The notes under the pieces were generated by a model. The model did no database searches. It was given only the letters and a program-made list of their open reading frames with translations, and had not been told where the DNA came from. Made by a program: the position numbers and the translations under genes. From Candidatus Woesearchaeota archaeon (GTDB lineage Archaea; Nanobdellota; Nanobdellia; Woesearchaeales; UBA10216), in assembly GCA_023269295.1 (NCBI GenBank), contig JAHFTU010000001.1:1-27274 (forward strand): DNA of 27,274 nucleotides. Direction: 5' to 3'. Below are positions 1 through 6,830 of the stretch, in pieces; the first letter of the stretch is position 1, and each line of letters begins with the position of its first letter.

Positions 1-1
1 G

Positions 2-268
2 CACCCTGTGATAACAGTAATAAGAAGCGCCAAGAAGCCACAGGACGTGTGCATAAATCCGGAATGCCAGAGTAAGGTTTCGGCTGACGCCAAAAAACAC
101 ATAGACGCGAACGAAAACACTAGCTGCAAAAAATGCGGCGAAGGCAAGATGGTGCTAAGAAGGAGCATCTACGGAAGCTTCCTTGGCTGCGACAAGTTCC
201 CGAAATGCAGGAACATAATAAAGATAAACGGGAACAAAAGGAATAGCTACGCGAAGAAGGAGCAATAA
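2..268 (+). CDS. topA: DNA topoisomerase I (type IA), C-terminal zinc-finger end; 5' truncated by window edge
   Basis: Only the last ~89 codons are present; the reading frame is open to the window edge, so the GTG at 8 is internal and not a start. The fragment carries a CINPEC pair, then CKKCGEGKMVLRRSIYG followed by FLGCDKFPKCRNI. This Cys4 module with 'GxxLVLRRSxYGxFLGCxxYPKC' spacing is the usual C-terminal zinc ribbon of bacterial and archaeal topoisomerase IA, which relaxes negative supercoils by single-strand passage. The catalytic Toprim and Tyr domains would lie upstream of the window. The gene ends in TAA and is followed by a 75-bp gap holding the promoter of the next gene. Similar zinc ribbons occur as stand-alone proteins, but the open frame at the edge and the motif order favour topA. 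Confidence 0.8.
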   Translation, partial: HPVITVIRSAKKPQDVCINPECQSKVSADAKKHIDANENTSCKKCGEGKMVLRRSIYGSFLGCDKFPKCRNIIKINGNKRNSYAKKEQ

Positions 269-312
269 AATAATAGACAATAGTTGTCGTAATTCTCCAA
301 TAAACATAAAGG

Positions 313-319
313 TTTAAAT
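313..319 (+). promoter_or_regulatory. TATA box for the MgtC-like gene
   Basis: TTTAAAT is centred 28 bp before the ATG at 344, in an AT-rich gap after topA. This spacing puts the transcription start at or next to the ATG, so the mRNA is predicted to be leaderless. No Shine-Dalgarno motif precedes the ATG. Confidence 0.6.
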
Positions 320-343
320 CCAGCGAACAGAACAAAGCTGCAA

Positions 344-772
344 ATGGCTGCCAGTATACTTAGTAATGGGGAAGTTCTGATAAGGCTTGCCCTTGCACTG
401 CTTGCGAGCGCAGTTGTTGGCTACGAAAGGGAAAGAACAAAGCACCCGGCAGGGCTCAGGACCCACATGCTCGTCTGCGTTGGGGCAGCGCTTATTACGC
501 TCGTTTCAATAGAGATGTTCCCGGCAGACCACACAAAACTGGCAGCAGGCATAGTAACCGGAATAGGCTTTCTTGGGGCCGGAACAATATTCAAAGACAA
601 AAACAATGTCCGTGGGCTGACAACTGCGGCAAGCATCTGGGCAGTGGCTGGATTAGGCATGGCGCTCGGGGAAGGAGCTTATTTCATAACAGCAGCCGGA
701 ACCGCAGCCATACTATTTGTACTGGAACTCAGCAGGATACAAAAGCTTCTCGTAAACAGCATGCAAAGATAA
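344..772 (+). CDS. MgtC/SapB family membrane protein (short, transmembrane domain only)
   Basis: The 142-aa protein carries the MgtC/SapB membrane-domain signature: RLALALLASAVVGYERE near residues 14-30, AGLRTHMLVCVGAAL at about 36-50, GIGFLGAGTIFKD at about 74-86 and VRGLTTAASIWAVAGLG at about 89-105. Four or five hydrophobic segments alternate with these loops. Bacterial MgtC is linked to growth in low magnesium and acid and to control of the F1Fo ATPase, and usually carries a C-terminal ACT-like domain. That domain is absent here, as in many archaeal homologues, so substrate and role are open. The start follows from a TATA box 28 bp upstream (leaderless). The gene ends 11 bp before the convergent HerA-like gene. 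Confidence 0.85.
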   Translation: MAASILSNGEVLIRLALALLASAVVGYERERTKHPAGLRTHMLVCVGAALITLVSIEMFPADHTKLAAGIVTGIGFLGAGTIFKDKNNVRGLTTAASIWAVAGLGMALGEGAYFITAAGTAAILFVLELSRIQKLLVNSMQR

Positions 773-783
773 TAAATTGCATC

Positions 784-2106
784 TCAGGAGAATTCCAGAA
801 TCCCTTTTGCTTCTGCAACCAGGCTTGGGCTGCTGCCGCCGTGCCAGGTTGCCCTTGGCCTAACCCTCAGCGGGTAAAGGCGCTCGTTTGTATCATCAAA
901 CAGCAAGGCAGCACCTTTAACTCTCGGCAGGTCATTGAGCGACTTGTCAAGTCCCTCGCGCATGTAGCTCTGCATCAGGGCGCCAAGCGCATCAACATCA
1001 AGCCGGGCAGTAACCCTGTGGGCTATGACAATGTCTGACTGAGTCATCACATCAGTATGAATCTGGCCAGGCTGCTGCGATGCAAGGACAAGCGAGATGC
1101 CAGGCTGGCGGCCCTCCCTCAAAATTGTGATAAGGGCGTTTGAAGCTGGGGTGGAGCCTTCTTTTGGGAGAAATTCATGAGCTTCGTCCAGGAAAAGCCA
1201 AACCAATGGCATCTCCTTTTTTTCATCAACATGCTTCCGCAAAAATGAAGTTGTCTGCTTTATGGAAGACAGTTCCTCAGCTTTCCTGATTACCATTCTC
1301 TCGTTAAATAGCTTCTTGGAAACAATGCTTATGACAAGGGCCCGGATGTTGCTTTTTATGCCAGAGACAGCATAAGGGCTCAGGTCCAGAACCGTAATCT
1401 GCCCGCCTATTGCAAGCTCGCTGATTGGCGTTGATTTCTCATCAAACAACCCCCACTCCTCTGAGGAAGAGAACATATTTTCAACTGCCGCTTTCACTTC
1501 ATCATTAGTGCGCTCGTCCTTGTTAACCCTGCCTATGATATCCTGGATTGAAAATTTAGGCTGCTCCTTTCGCAAGACGGAGATAACCCTGCCCATCAGG
1601 GTGCCAAAAGGGCTTGTAGGCTCAGTCTCAAAGATGTTGCACCAGTCTCCTGCGGAAAGCTCGGCAGGACTAATTGAGAAAGGCAAGTCAACAGGGATGC
1701 CACGCCCCTTATAGTCAGAAAAGCTTCCTGTAGGGGCGTAAATCCTCACGTTAAACCTCTGAAAGGGAATGCTCCACTCTTTCAGCAGCGCTTCGTCCCT
1801 CCGGTTTTCATATTTCATGGTCCAGAATATTCCCATAGTGTCAAAAATAACAACGCTAAGGTTCTTTGTAAACTCCGGCTCAAGCGACATCATGCCCTCT
1901 GATATGGCGCCAAGTGAAAAACTTTTACCACTGCCCCTCTTCCCAAACACAGAAACAACGTGGGAGCGGAGAACATCCATGTAAATGCCTGTTGACAAGG
2001 ATGTAGTCTGGCCCATCTTGACATAGTGCTTGCCAAGGAGAAAAGTGCCCTTATCGCCAAATGCCCTCCTGTCCTCCTCATCACGGCCAACAATAATCTC
2101 GTACAT
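784..2106 (-). CDS. HerA/FtsK-superfamily ATPase (DUF87-type)
   Basis: A 440-aa P-loop ATPase with Walker A GKRGSGKS at residues 55-62, Walker B VWLFLDEAHEF near 303-313, and ILREGRQPGISLVLASQQP, the typical HerA/FtsK sensor region. The C-terminus has the 'VRPRxxWHGG' tail common in archaeal members annotated as ATP-binding protein or HerA-like helicase. HerA proper is a hexameric DNA translocase acting with the nuclease NurA in end resection. Here the region before the P-loop is only ~54 residues and no NurA is nearby, so a bona fide HerA role is uncertain. The ATG at 2106 is supported by a GAGGTT Shine-Dalgarno motif (2111-2116) four bases upstream. The gene is divergent from the translin gene. 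Confidence 0.82.
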   Translation of the reverse strand: MYEIIVGRDEEDRRAFGDKGTFLLGKHYVKMGQTTSLSTGIYMDVLRSHVVSVFGKRGSGKSFSLGAISEGMMSLEPEFTKNLSVVIFDTMGIFWTMKYENRRDEALLKEWSIPFQRFNVRIYAPTGSFSDYKGRGIPVDLPFSISPAELSAGDWCNIFETEPTSPFGTLMGRVISVLRKEQPKFSIQDIIGRVNKDERTNDEVKAAVENMFSSSEEWGLFDEKSTPISELAIGGQITVLDLSPYAVSGIKSNIRALVISIVSKKLFNERMVIRKAEELSSIKQTTSFLRKHVDEKKEMPLVWLFLDEAHEFLPKEGSTPASNALITILREGRQPGISLVLASQQPGQIHTDVMTQSDIVIAHRVTARLDVDALGALMQSYMREGLDKSLNDLPRVKGAALLFDDTNERLYPLRVRPRATWHGGSSPSLVAEAKGILEFS

Positions 2107-2168
2107 TCACAACCTCTTTTTAGCTGATACTGCTAAGGGGCAATAAATACTTTGCTATAGAGCTGTTT

Positions 2169-2198
2169 CTTGATCGACATTCTTTCGCAAAGAAGGTC
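2169..2198 (-). repeat. Palindromic repeat, copy 1 (minus orientation, one mismatch)
   Basis: Read on the minus strand this is GACCTTCTTT, a 3-nt GCG loop, then AAAGAATGTC, followed by GATCAAG. One base of the stem is mismatched. Stem ends and the ATCAA tail match copies at 8708, 10833 and 26157. It lies between the HerA-like gene and the translin promoter, 10 bp from the translin TATA box. Confidence 0.6.
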
Positions 2199-2208
2199 GT
2201 GCGGAAAC

Positions 2209-2216
2209 TTTATAAA
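2209..2216 (+). promoter_or_regulatory. TATA box for the translin-gatC-gatA unit
   Basis: TTTATAAA is centred 27.5 bp before the ATG at 2240, predicting a leaderless transcript. It abuts palindromic repeat copy 1. Confidence 0.65.
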
Positions 2217-2239
2217 ATCCCCATAGCTTCACCAAACCA

Positions 2240-2839
2240 ATGGCAAAAGGAAGCGGAGATGGAAACGGCATAAGCGATGAGTTCACAAGCCTCAAGAAAG
2301 ACATAGAATTCGTTGATTCAAAGAGGGAAGCACTTATAGCCCAAACGAGGGAAATCCTGAAGGCCTCAAAAGGGGCCATTTATTCGTTGCAGCGAGGAGA
2401 TAACAAGGCAGCTGAAAAGGCACTGGCAGAGCTAAAGCCAAAGATTGCCAGCCTCAAGCCATATTCTGAAGACGCAAACTACGCAAGCGTCACAAAGCCG
2501 CCAATCCAAGAGTATGTAGAAGCGGCTTGTTTCAGCGAGTTCATAGCAACAGGAAAAATACTGCCGAAAAAAGAGCTTGGCGTATCTGCCGAGAACTATA
2601 TCGCAGGGCTTTGCGACCTTTCCGGAGAGATTGTAAGGAAGGCTGTAAACGCTGCCATAAATGATGACACAAAGACAGTAATTTCAGCAAAAAAATTCAT
2701 TGAAAACCTCTACTACGGCCTGATGCAGTTTGACTTCAGGAATGGAGACCTTAGAAGGAAGTTTGACGGGCTCAAGTACGACCTGAAAAAGATGGAAGAC
2801 CTGCTACTAAGTCTTAAACTGCAAGGGAAGATAAAGTAA
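2240..2839 (+). CDS. Archaeal translin-family RNA-binding protein
   Basis: A 199-aa, almost entirely helical protein. The diagnostic stretches are QEYVEAACFSEFI (about 91-103), LGVSAENYIAGLCDLSGEIVRKAV (about 113-136) and NGDLRRKFDGLKYDLKKMED (about 172-191), all characteristic of the translin/TRAX fold and of archaeal COG2178. Eukaryotic translin with TRAX forms the C3PO RNase, and archaeal homologues form octameric barrels that bind and cut RNA. Whether this copy is catalytic cannot be settled by eye. The start follows from a TATA box 27.5 bp upstream. It is the first gene of a tight unit with gatC (10-bp gap) and gatA, so it is probably co-transcribed with tRNA amidation genes. Confidence 0.85.
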   Translation: MAKGSGDGNGISDEFTSLKKDIEFVDSKREALIAQTREILKASKGAIYSLQRGDNKAAEKALAELKPKIASLKPYSEDANYASVTKPPIQEYVEAACFSEFIATGKILPKKELGVSAENYIAGLCDLSGEIVRKAVNAAINDDTKTVISAKKFIENLYYGLMQFDFRNGDLRRKFDGLKYDLKKMEDLLLSLKLQGKIK

Positions 2840-2849
2840 AAGAGGGAAT

Positions 2850-3089
2850 ATGGCGGCCGCTCAACCGGATCAGGAAAAAATAAGGAAGCAGGCCAAGGCA
2901 GTCATGGATGAGTTCATAAAAGCCCTTGACAAGGTCGGGGAGATTTCTGGAAAGGTTGGGCTGGAAAGGGAGCAGACAACCAGAGAGCCCACAAAATCAA
3001 AGCCCAACAAGGATTTCAGGGAAAGGATGCTGAAAAATGCGCCGAAAAAAGATGGCGACAGCATAATCGCTGAAAAGAAGAGCTGGTGA
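2850..3089 (+). CDS. gatC: Asp-tRNA(Asn)/Glu-tRNA(Gln) amidotransferase subunit C (GatC-like)
   Basis: A 79-aa protein. The N-terminal half is a predicted amphipathic helix bundle (QEKIRKQAKAVMDEFIKALDKV), and the C-terminus (MLKNAPKKDGDSIIAEKKSW) resembles the 'NAPExxGxxxVVP' end of GatC. GatC is a small scaffold that wraps around GatA and GatB and stabilises the amidotransferase. Similarity is limited, and the call rests largely on the C-terminal motif plus direct coupling to gatA: its TGA (3087-3089) lies a few bases before the gatA ATG. Length is slightly below the usual 90-100 aa. Confidence 0.7.
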   Translation: MAAAQPDQEKIRKQAKAVMDEFIKALDKVGEISGKVGLEREQTTREPTKSKPNKDFRERMLKNAPKKDGDSIIAEKKSW

Positions 3090-3097
3090 ACTGGGAA

Positions 3098-4495
3098 ATG
3101 GCGGCAGCTTATTCTACACAACAAAAGCTGGAGCAGCTCAGGAAAGGCAAGCTGACTGCAGCTGAGAACGTGAAAGAATTTCTTGATGTAATTAAGAGGA
3201 AAAACAGGCAGGTAAACGCGATACTGCACGTCAATGGCAATGCTGTTGCTGAAGCTGAAGCTGTTGACAAAAAGATAAGGATAGGGAAAGCCGGGAAACT
3301 GGCCGGGCTGGCAATAGTTGTAAAATCAAACATCTCTGTTATTGGGTTGCCTGTAAGCTGCGCATCAAAAACACTGGAGAACTACTACGGGACTTTTGAT
3401 GCTGATGCTGTCGCAAAAATAAAGGCTGAAGATGGGATAATAATAGGCATGGCAAACATGGACGAGTTTGCGTGCGGCAGCTCAGGCGAGAGCTCGGCAT
3501 TCGGGCCAACAGATAACCCAGCGGCCCCAGGAAGAATACCAGGGGGCACAAGCTCTGGCTCGGCAGCGGCGGTAGCTGCAGGAATGTGTGACATAGCGCT
3601 GGGCTCTGACACCGGGGGCTCAATCAGGAATCCTGCTTCGCATTGCGGCGTTGTGGGCGTAAAGCCGAGCTACGGGAGGGTCTCAAGGTATGGCCTTGTT
3701 GACATGACCATGAGCTTTGACCAGATAGGGCCCCTCAGCAATGATGTTCACGGAGCCACCCTTATGATGGAAACTATTGCGGGCAAAAGCGGGAACGACG
3801 CCGCAACAATAGAGAAGAAAGTGCCGGCTTACACGAGTATATTGCAAAAAAGCGCGAAGGGGCTTAGAATAGGCATGTGCCCCGAGTTTGAGGCAATGTG
3901 CACTGACAAAAGAATCTACAAGCTCATTGAAGATGTTGCTGGCAAATTCGCTGCCACAACAAAAAGCGCGATCAAGAAAATAAAGCTGCCGCATGTTGAC
4001 CTCGCAATACAGGCCTATTACCCAATTGTCTATGTTGAGTTTTTCTCAGGCACCCGCAAATTTGACGGTCGCAAGTATGGAAAAAAGATAGAGGAAAGCT
4101 GCGGCGAGGAGGTGTTGAGAAGGATTCTGGGGGGAATGGAAATATCAAGGGCAGAGTACCATGGAACTTACTACAGGAAGGCGCTGAAAGCGAAAAAGCT
4201 CATTTCAGAAGGATTTGAGAAGGCGTTCAAAGACGTTGACATCATAATATCGCCAACAACGCCAATGCTGCCGCACAAGCTCGGGACAAAAATAACAGAT
4301 CCAAGAATAATGTATGCGTACGACGCTTACACCATACCTGCCAACCTTGCCGGAATCTGCGCCGGGGTTGTTAATGCAGGGAAAATCGAGGGAATACCTG
4401 TAGGCTTGCAGGTAATGGCGCCGGCATTCAAGGAAGAACTGATGCTGCCGGTAATGGCTGAAATTGAAAAACACTCAGAAAAACAATCTTTATAA
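3098..4495 (+). CDS. gatA: Asp/Glu-tRNA amidotransferase subunit A (GatA)
   Basis: An amidase-signature enzyme that hydrolyses glutamine (or Asn) to deliver ammonia to GatB for conversion of mischarged Asp-tRNA(Asn) or Glu-tRNA(Gln). Visible landmarks, numbered from the ATG, are the catalytic Lys in VVKSNISV (about K76), the Gly/Ser loop GGTSSGSAAAVAAG (about 149-162) and the nucleophile Ser in GSDTGGSIRNPAS (about S175). The position normally occupied by the cis-Ser appears to be Thr. ATG 3098 is chosen because GGTGA (3085-3089) sits 8 bases upstream; a GTG at 3086 would add four residues. About 465 aa, slightly short of typical 475-485. GatB is not in the window. Confidence 0.9.
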   Translation: MAAAYSTQQKLEQLRKGKLTAAENVKEFLDVIKRKNRQVNAILHVNGNAVAEAEAVDKKIRIGKAGKLAGLAIVVKSNISVIGLPVSCASKTLENYYGTFDADAVAKIKAEDGIIIGMANMDEFACGSSGESSAFGPTDNPAAPGRIPGGTSSGSAAAVAAGMCDIALGSDTGGSIRNPASHCGVVGVKPSYGRVSRYGLVDMTMSFDQIGPLSNDVHGATLMMETIAGKSGNDAATIEKKVPAYTSILQKSAKGLRIGMCPEFEAMCTDKRIYKLIEDVAGKFAATTKSAIKKIKLPHVDLAIQAYYPIVYVEFFSGTRKFDGRKYGKKIEESCGEEVLRRILGGMEISRAEYHGTYYRKALKAKKLISEGFEKAFKDVDIIISPTTPMLPHKLGTKITDPRIMYAYDAYTIPANLAGICAGVVNAGKIEGIPVGLQVMAPAFKEELMLPVMAEIEKHSEKQSL

Positions 4496-4496
4496 A
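4489..4496 (+). promoter_or_regulatory. TATA box for aspS, overlapping the gatA stop codon
   Basis: TTTATAAA is centred 27.5 bp upstream of the aspS ATG at 4520. The TAA stop of gatA (4493-4495) is part of the same octamer, so the promoter is embedded in the end of the preceding gene. Confidence 0.65.
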
Positions 4497-4519
4497 CGCT
4501 TTCTTGTTCTCTGGAACGC

Positions 4520-6271
4520 ATGCTTAGAACTCACACATGCGGGGAGCTGACCGCGAAAAACGTCAAGGAGATAGTAATGCTCGCTGGCTGGTGCCATTCC
4601 AGAAGGGACCACGGCGGGGTAATCTTCATAGACCTCAGGGACAGGTACGGGCTCATGCAGGTAGTTCTTGACCCCAGCCACAGCAAAAAAGTGCACGAGC
4701 TTGGGGAGAAAGTTGGCAGGGAGTGGGTAATTGTTGCCAAAGGCAAGGTCAGGAACCGCCCGAAGGACATGGTTAACCCCAAGCTGAGAACTGGGGAGAT
4801 TGAAGTTCTTGTTGATGAGCTTTCCATAATAACAAAATCTGCTGTCCCTCCGATTGAGATTGACGACAGGGTAGAGGCAGCTGAAGACATAAGGATGAAG
4901 TACAAGTATCTTGACCTGAGAAGACCAGTAATGCAGCAGCGGCTGGCTTTCAGGCACAAGGCGACCATAGCAGTAAGGGAGTATTTCAACAAGAATAAGT
5001 TCATTGAAATTGAAACCCCGCTGCTTGTAAGGTCAACGCCTGAAGGAGCAAGGGACTATGTAGTGCCAAGCAGGGTAAACCCTGGCAAGTTCTACGCCCT
5101 CCCGCAATCGCCGCAGCTGTACAAGCAGATACTGATGATTTCAGGATTTGACAGGTACTACCAACTGGCAAAATGCCTGAGGGATGAGGATTTGAGGGCG
5201 GACAGGCAGCCGGAACACACCCAGATTGACTTTGAGATGAGCTTTGTTGACGAAAAAGATGTAATGGGCTTCGTAGAAGGGTTGTACAAGCACCTGTTCA
5301 AGGAAATGCTCGGAGCTGATTTGAAAACACCATTCAAAGTTCTGACTCATGCAGAGGCAATTGATAAGTACGGGATTGACAAGCCTGACTTAAGATTCGG
5401 GATGGAGCTTATTGACGTAACTGAGATTGTTAAGAAATCAGAGTTCAAGACATTTGCAGCTGAAGAGCAGGTAAAATGCCTAGTTGCAGAGAAAGACTTT
5501 GGAAGGAATGAGATTGACGAGCTGATAGGATGGGCAAAGGAGAATGGCGCAAAGGGGCTGGCCTGGATGAGGGTGACTGAGAAAGGGCTGGAGTCATCCA
5601 TTGTAAAGTTCTTTGGCAGTGAAATACAAAAACATCTGCTGCAAAAAACAAAAGCCAAGAAAGGCACTGTGATGTTTTTCGTTGCAGACAAGAAAAAGAA
5701 GGTTGCTGAAGTACTTGGAAAGCTCAGGCTGGAGCTTGGGAGAAGGCTTGGCCTGATGAAAGCTGAAGAGTTCAACTTCTGCTGGGTAACGGATTTCCCG
5801 CTGTTTGAGTGGAACACGGAAGAGGACAGGTGGGAGGCAGCGCACCACATGTTCACCTCGCCAAAGCAGGAGCACATTGAACTGCTGGAAAAAGCGCCTG
5901 AGAAAGTCCTTGGCACTCTGTTTGACCTTGTACTGAACGGCACTGAGCTTGGCTCTGGCTCAATACGCATCAATGACCCTGAGCTTCAGGAGAGGGTGAT
6001 GAAAGTGGTAGGAATAGACCACAAGGCAGCTGAAGCAAAGTTTGGCTTCCTCCTTGAAGCATACAAATACGGAGCGCCAGTGCACGGCGGCATGGGAATA
6101 GGATTTGACAGGACTGTAGCACTAATGCAGGGGCTCCACGACATCAGGGAAGTGGTTGCATTCCCGAAAAACAAGAAAGCCGAATCGCCAATGGACGGCT
6201 CGCCATCTGAGATTGAAGACAAGCAGCTGAAAGAGCTGCATGTAAAGACTGATGTCTTAAAGAAAGAGTGA
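4520..6271 (+). CDS. aspS: Aspartyl-tRNA synthetase, bacterial type with GAD insertion
   Basis: A class II synthetase charging tRNA with aspartate. At 583 aa it matches bacterial AspRS (~590 aa), not archaeal/eukaryotic AspRS (~430-440 aa). It begins MLRTHTCGEL and has the OB-fold anticodon domain with WCHSRRDHGGVIFIDLRDR (24-42). Then come LDLRRPVMQ, TPEGARDYVVPSRV, motif 2 (LRDEDLRADRQPEHTQID), a GAD-like insertion at about 285-420, and motif 3 (GMGIGFDRTVALMQG). His31 in RRDHGG is the residue found in non-discriminating bacterial AspRS; E. coli has Leu. With gatC-gatA directly upstream, it probably makes Asp-tRNA(Asn) as well as Asp-tRNA(Asp). Own TATA box; first gene of an aspS-rdgB-plsC unit. 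Confidence 0.95.
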   Translation: MLRTHTCGELTAKNVKEIVMLAGWCHSRRDHGGVIFIDLRDRYGLMQVVLDPSHSKKVHELGEKVGREWVIVAKGKVRNRPKDMVNPKLRTGEIEVLVDELSIITKSAVPPIEIDDRVEAAEDIRMKYKYLDLRRPVMQQRLAFRHKATIAVREYFNKNKFIEIETPLLVRSTPEGARDYVVPSRVNPGKFYALPQSPQLYKQILMISGFDRYYQLAKCLRDEDLRADRQPEHTQIDFEMSFVDEKDVMGFVEGLYKHLFKEMLGADLKTPFKVLTHAEAIDKYGIDKPDLRFGMELIDVTEIVKKSEFKTFAAEEQVKCLVAEKDFGRNEIDELIGWAKENGAKGLAWMRVTEKGLESSIVKFFGSEIQKHLLQKTKAKKGTVMFFVADKKKKVAEVLGKLRLELGRRLGLMKAEEFNFCWVTDFPLFEWNTEEDRWEAAHHMFTSPKQEHIELLEKAPEKVLGTLFDLVLNGTELGSGSIRINDPELQERVMKVVGIDHKAAEAKFGFLLEAYKYGAPVHGGMGIGFDRTVALMQGLHDIREVVAFPKNKKAESPMDGSPSEIEDKQLKELHVKTDVLKKE

Positions 6272-6275
6272 GCCG

Positions 6276-6830
6276 ATGTTCACACTCATCACAGGCAACG
6301 AGCAGAAAATAAGGGAGTTTGAGCTTGTTCTGAAAGGCTCAGGGATAATGTTTGAGGTTCTGCGGGCTGAGAAGCCTGAGCTAAGATCTGATGACCCTTG
6401 CGAAATTGTGAAGGTTGCAGCCAAGACCTTTGCTGAGGAGCTGAGAAAGCCTGCTGTTGTTGAAGACTCTGGATTGTTTATTGAGGCGCTTAAAGATTTT
6501 CCGGGAACATGCACTAAGTATGTTTACTCAAGGATTGGCAACAGAGGAATACTGAAGCTGATGAAAGGTGAAAAGAACAGGCGGTGCTGGTACAAGTCTG
6601 CCGTCGGCTACTGCGAGCCAGGAAAAGAGCCGGTTTGCTTCCTCGGGGTTGAAGAGGGAAGGATTGCTGAGAAGGAAAAAGGCAAAGAAGGATGGGGGCA
6701 GGACCCAATATTCATACCGAAAGGTAAAAGCAAGACGTACGGCGAGCTTAGAATGGCTGGGGATGTTAATCTGTTCAGGAAAGATGCTGTTGAAGCGCTA
6801 AAACGCTATTTGAAGGGTGAGTCACTATGA
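6276..6830 (+). CDS. rdgB: XTP/dITP diphosphatase (HAM1/RdgB family)
   Basis: A house-cleaning pyrophosphatase that converts XTP, ITP and dITP to the monophosphates and so keeps deaminated purines out of DNA and RNA. The 184-aa protein opens with the family signature LITGNEQKIREFE (4-16). It continues with VVEDSGLFIEALKDFPGTCTKYV (about 67-89), GYCEPGKEPVCFLGVEEGRIA, and the substrate loop GWGQDPIFIPKGKSKTYGEL. The ending LFRKDAVEAL corresponds to the conserved 'HRxxAL' helix. It starts 4 bp after the aspS stop and shares an ATGA overlap with the next gene, which indicates co-transcription and probably translational coupling. Confidence 0.92.
   Translation: MFTLITGNEQKIREFELVLKGSGIMFEVLRAEKPELRSDDPCEIVKVAAKTFAEELRKPAVVEDSGLFIEALKDFPGTCTKYVYSRIGNRGILKLMKGEKNRRCWYKSAVGYCEPGKEPVCFLGVEEGRIAEKEKGKEGWGQDPIFIPKGKSKTYGELRMAGDVNLFRKDAVEALKRYLKGESL

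Noticed and set aside
5347..5973. Minus-strand 208-codon frame opposite aspS
   Set aside because: Ser/Phe-rich translation is typical of the antisense of a Lys/Glu-rich gene, and the plus strand is a complete AspRS.
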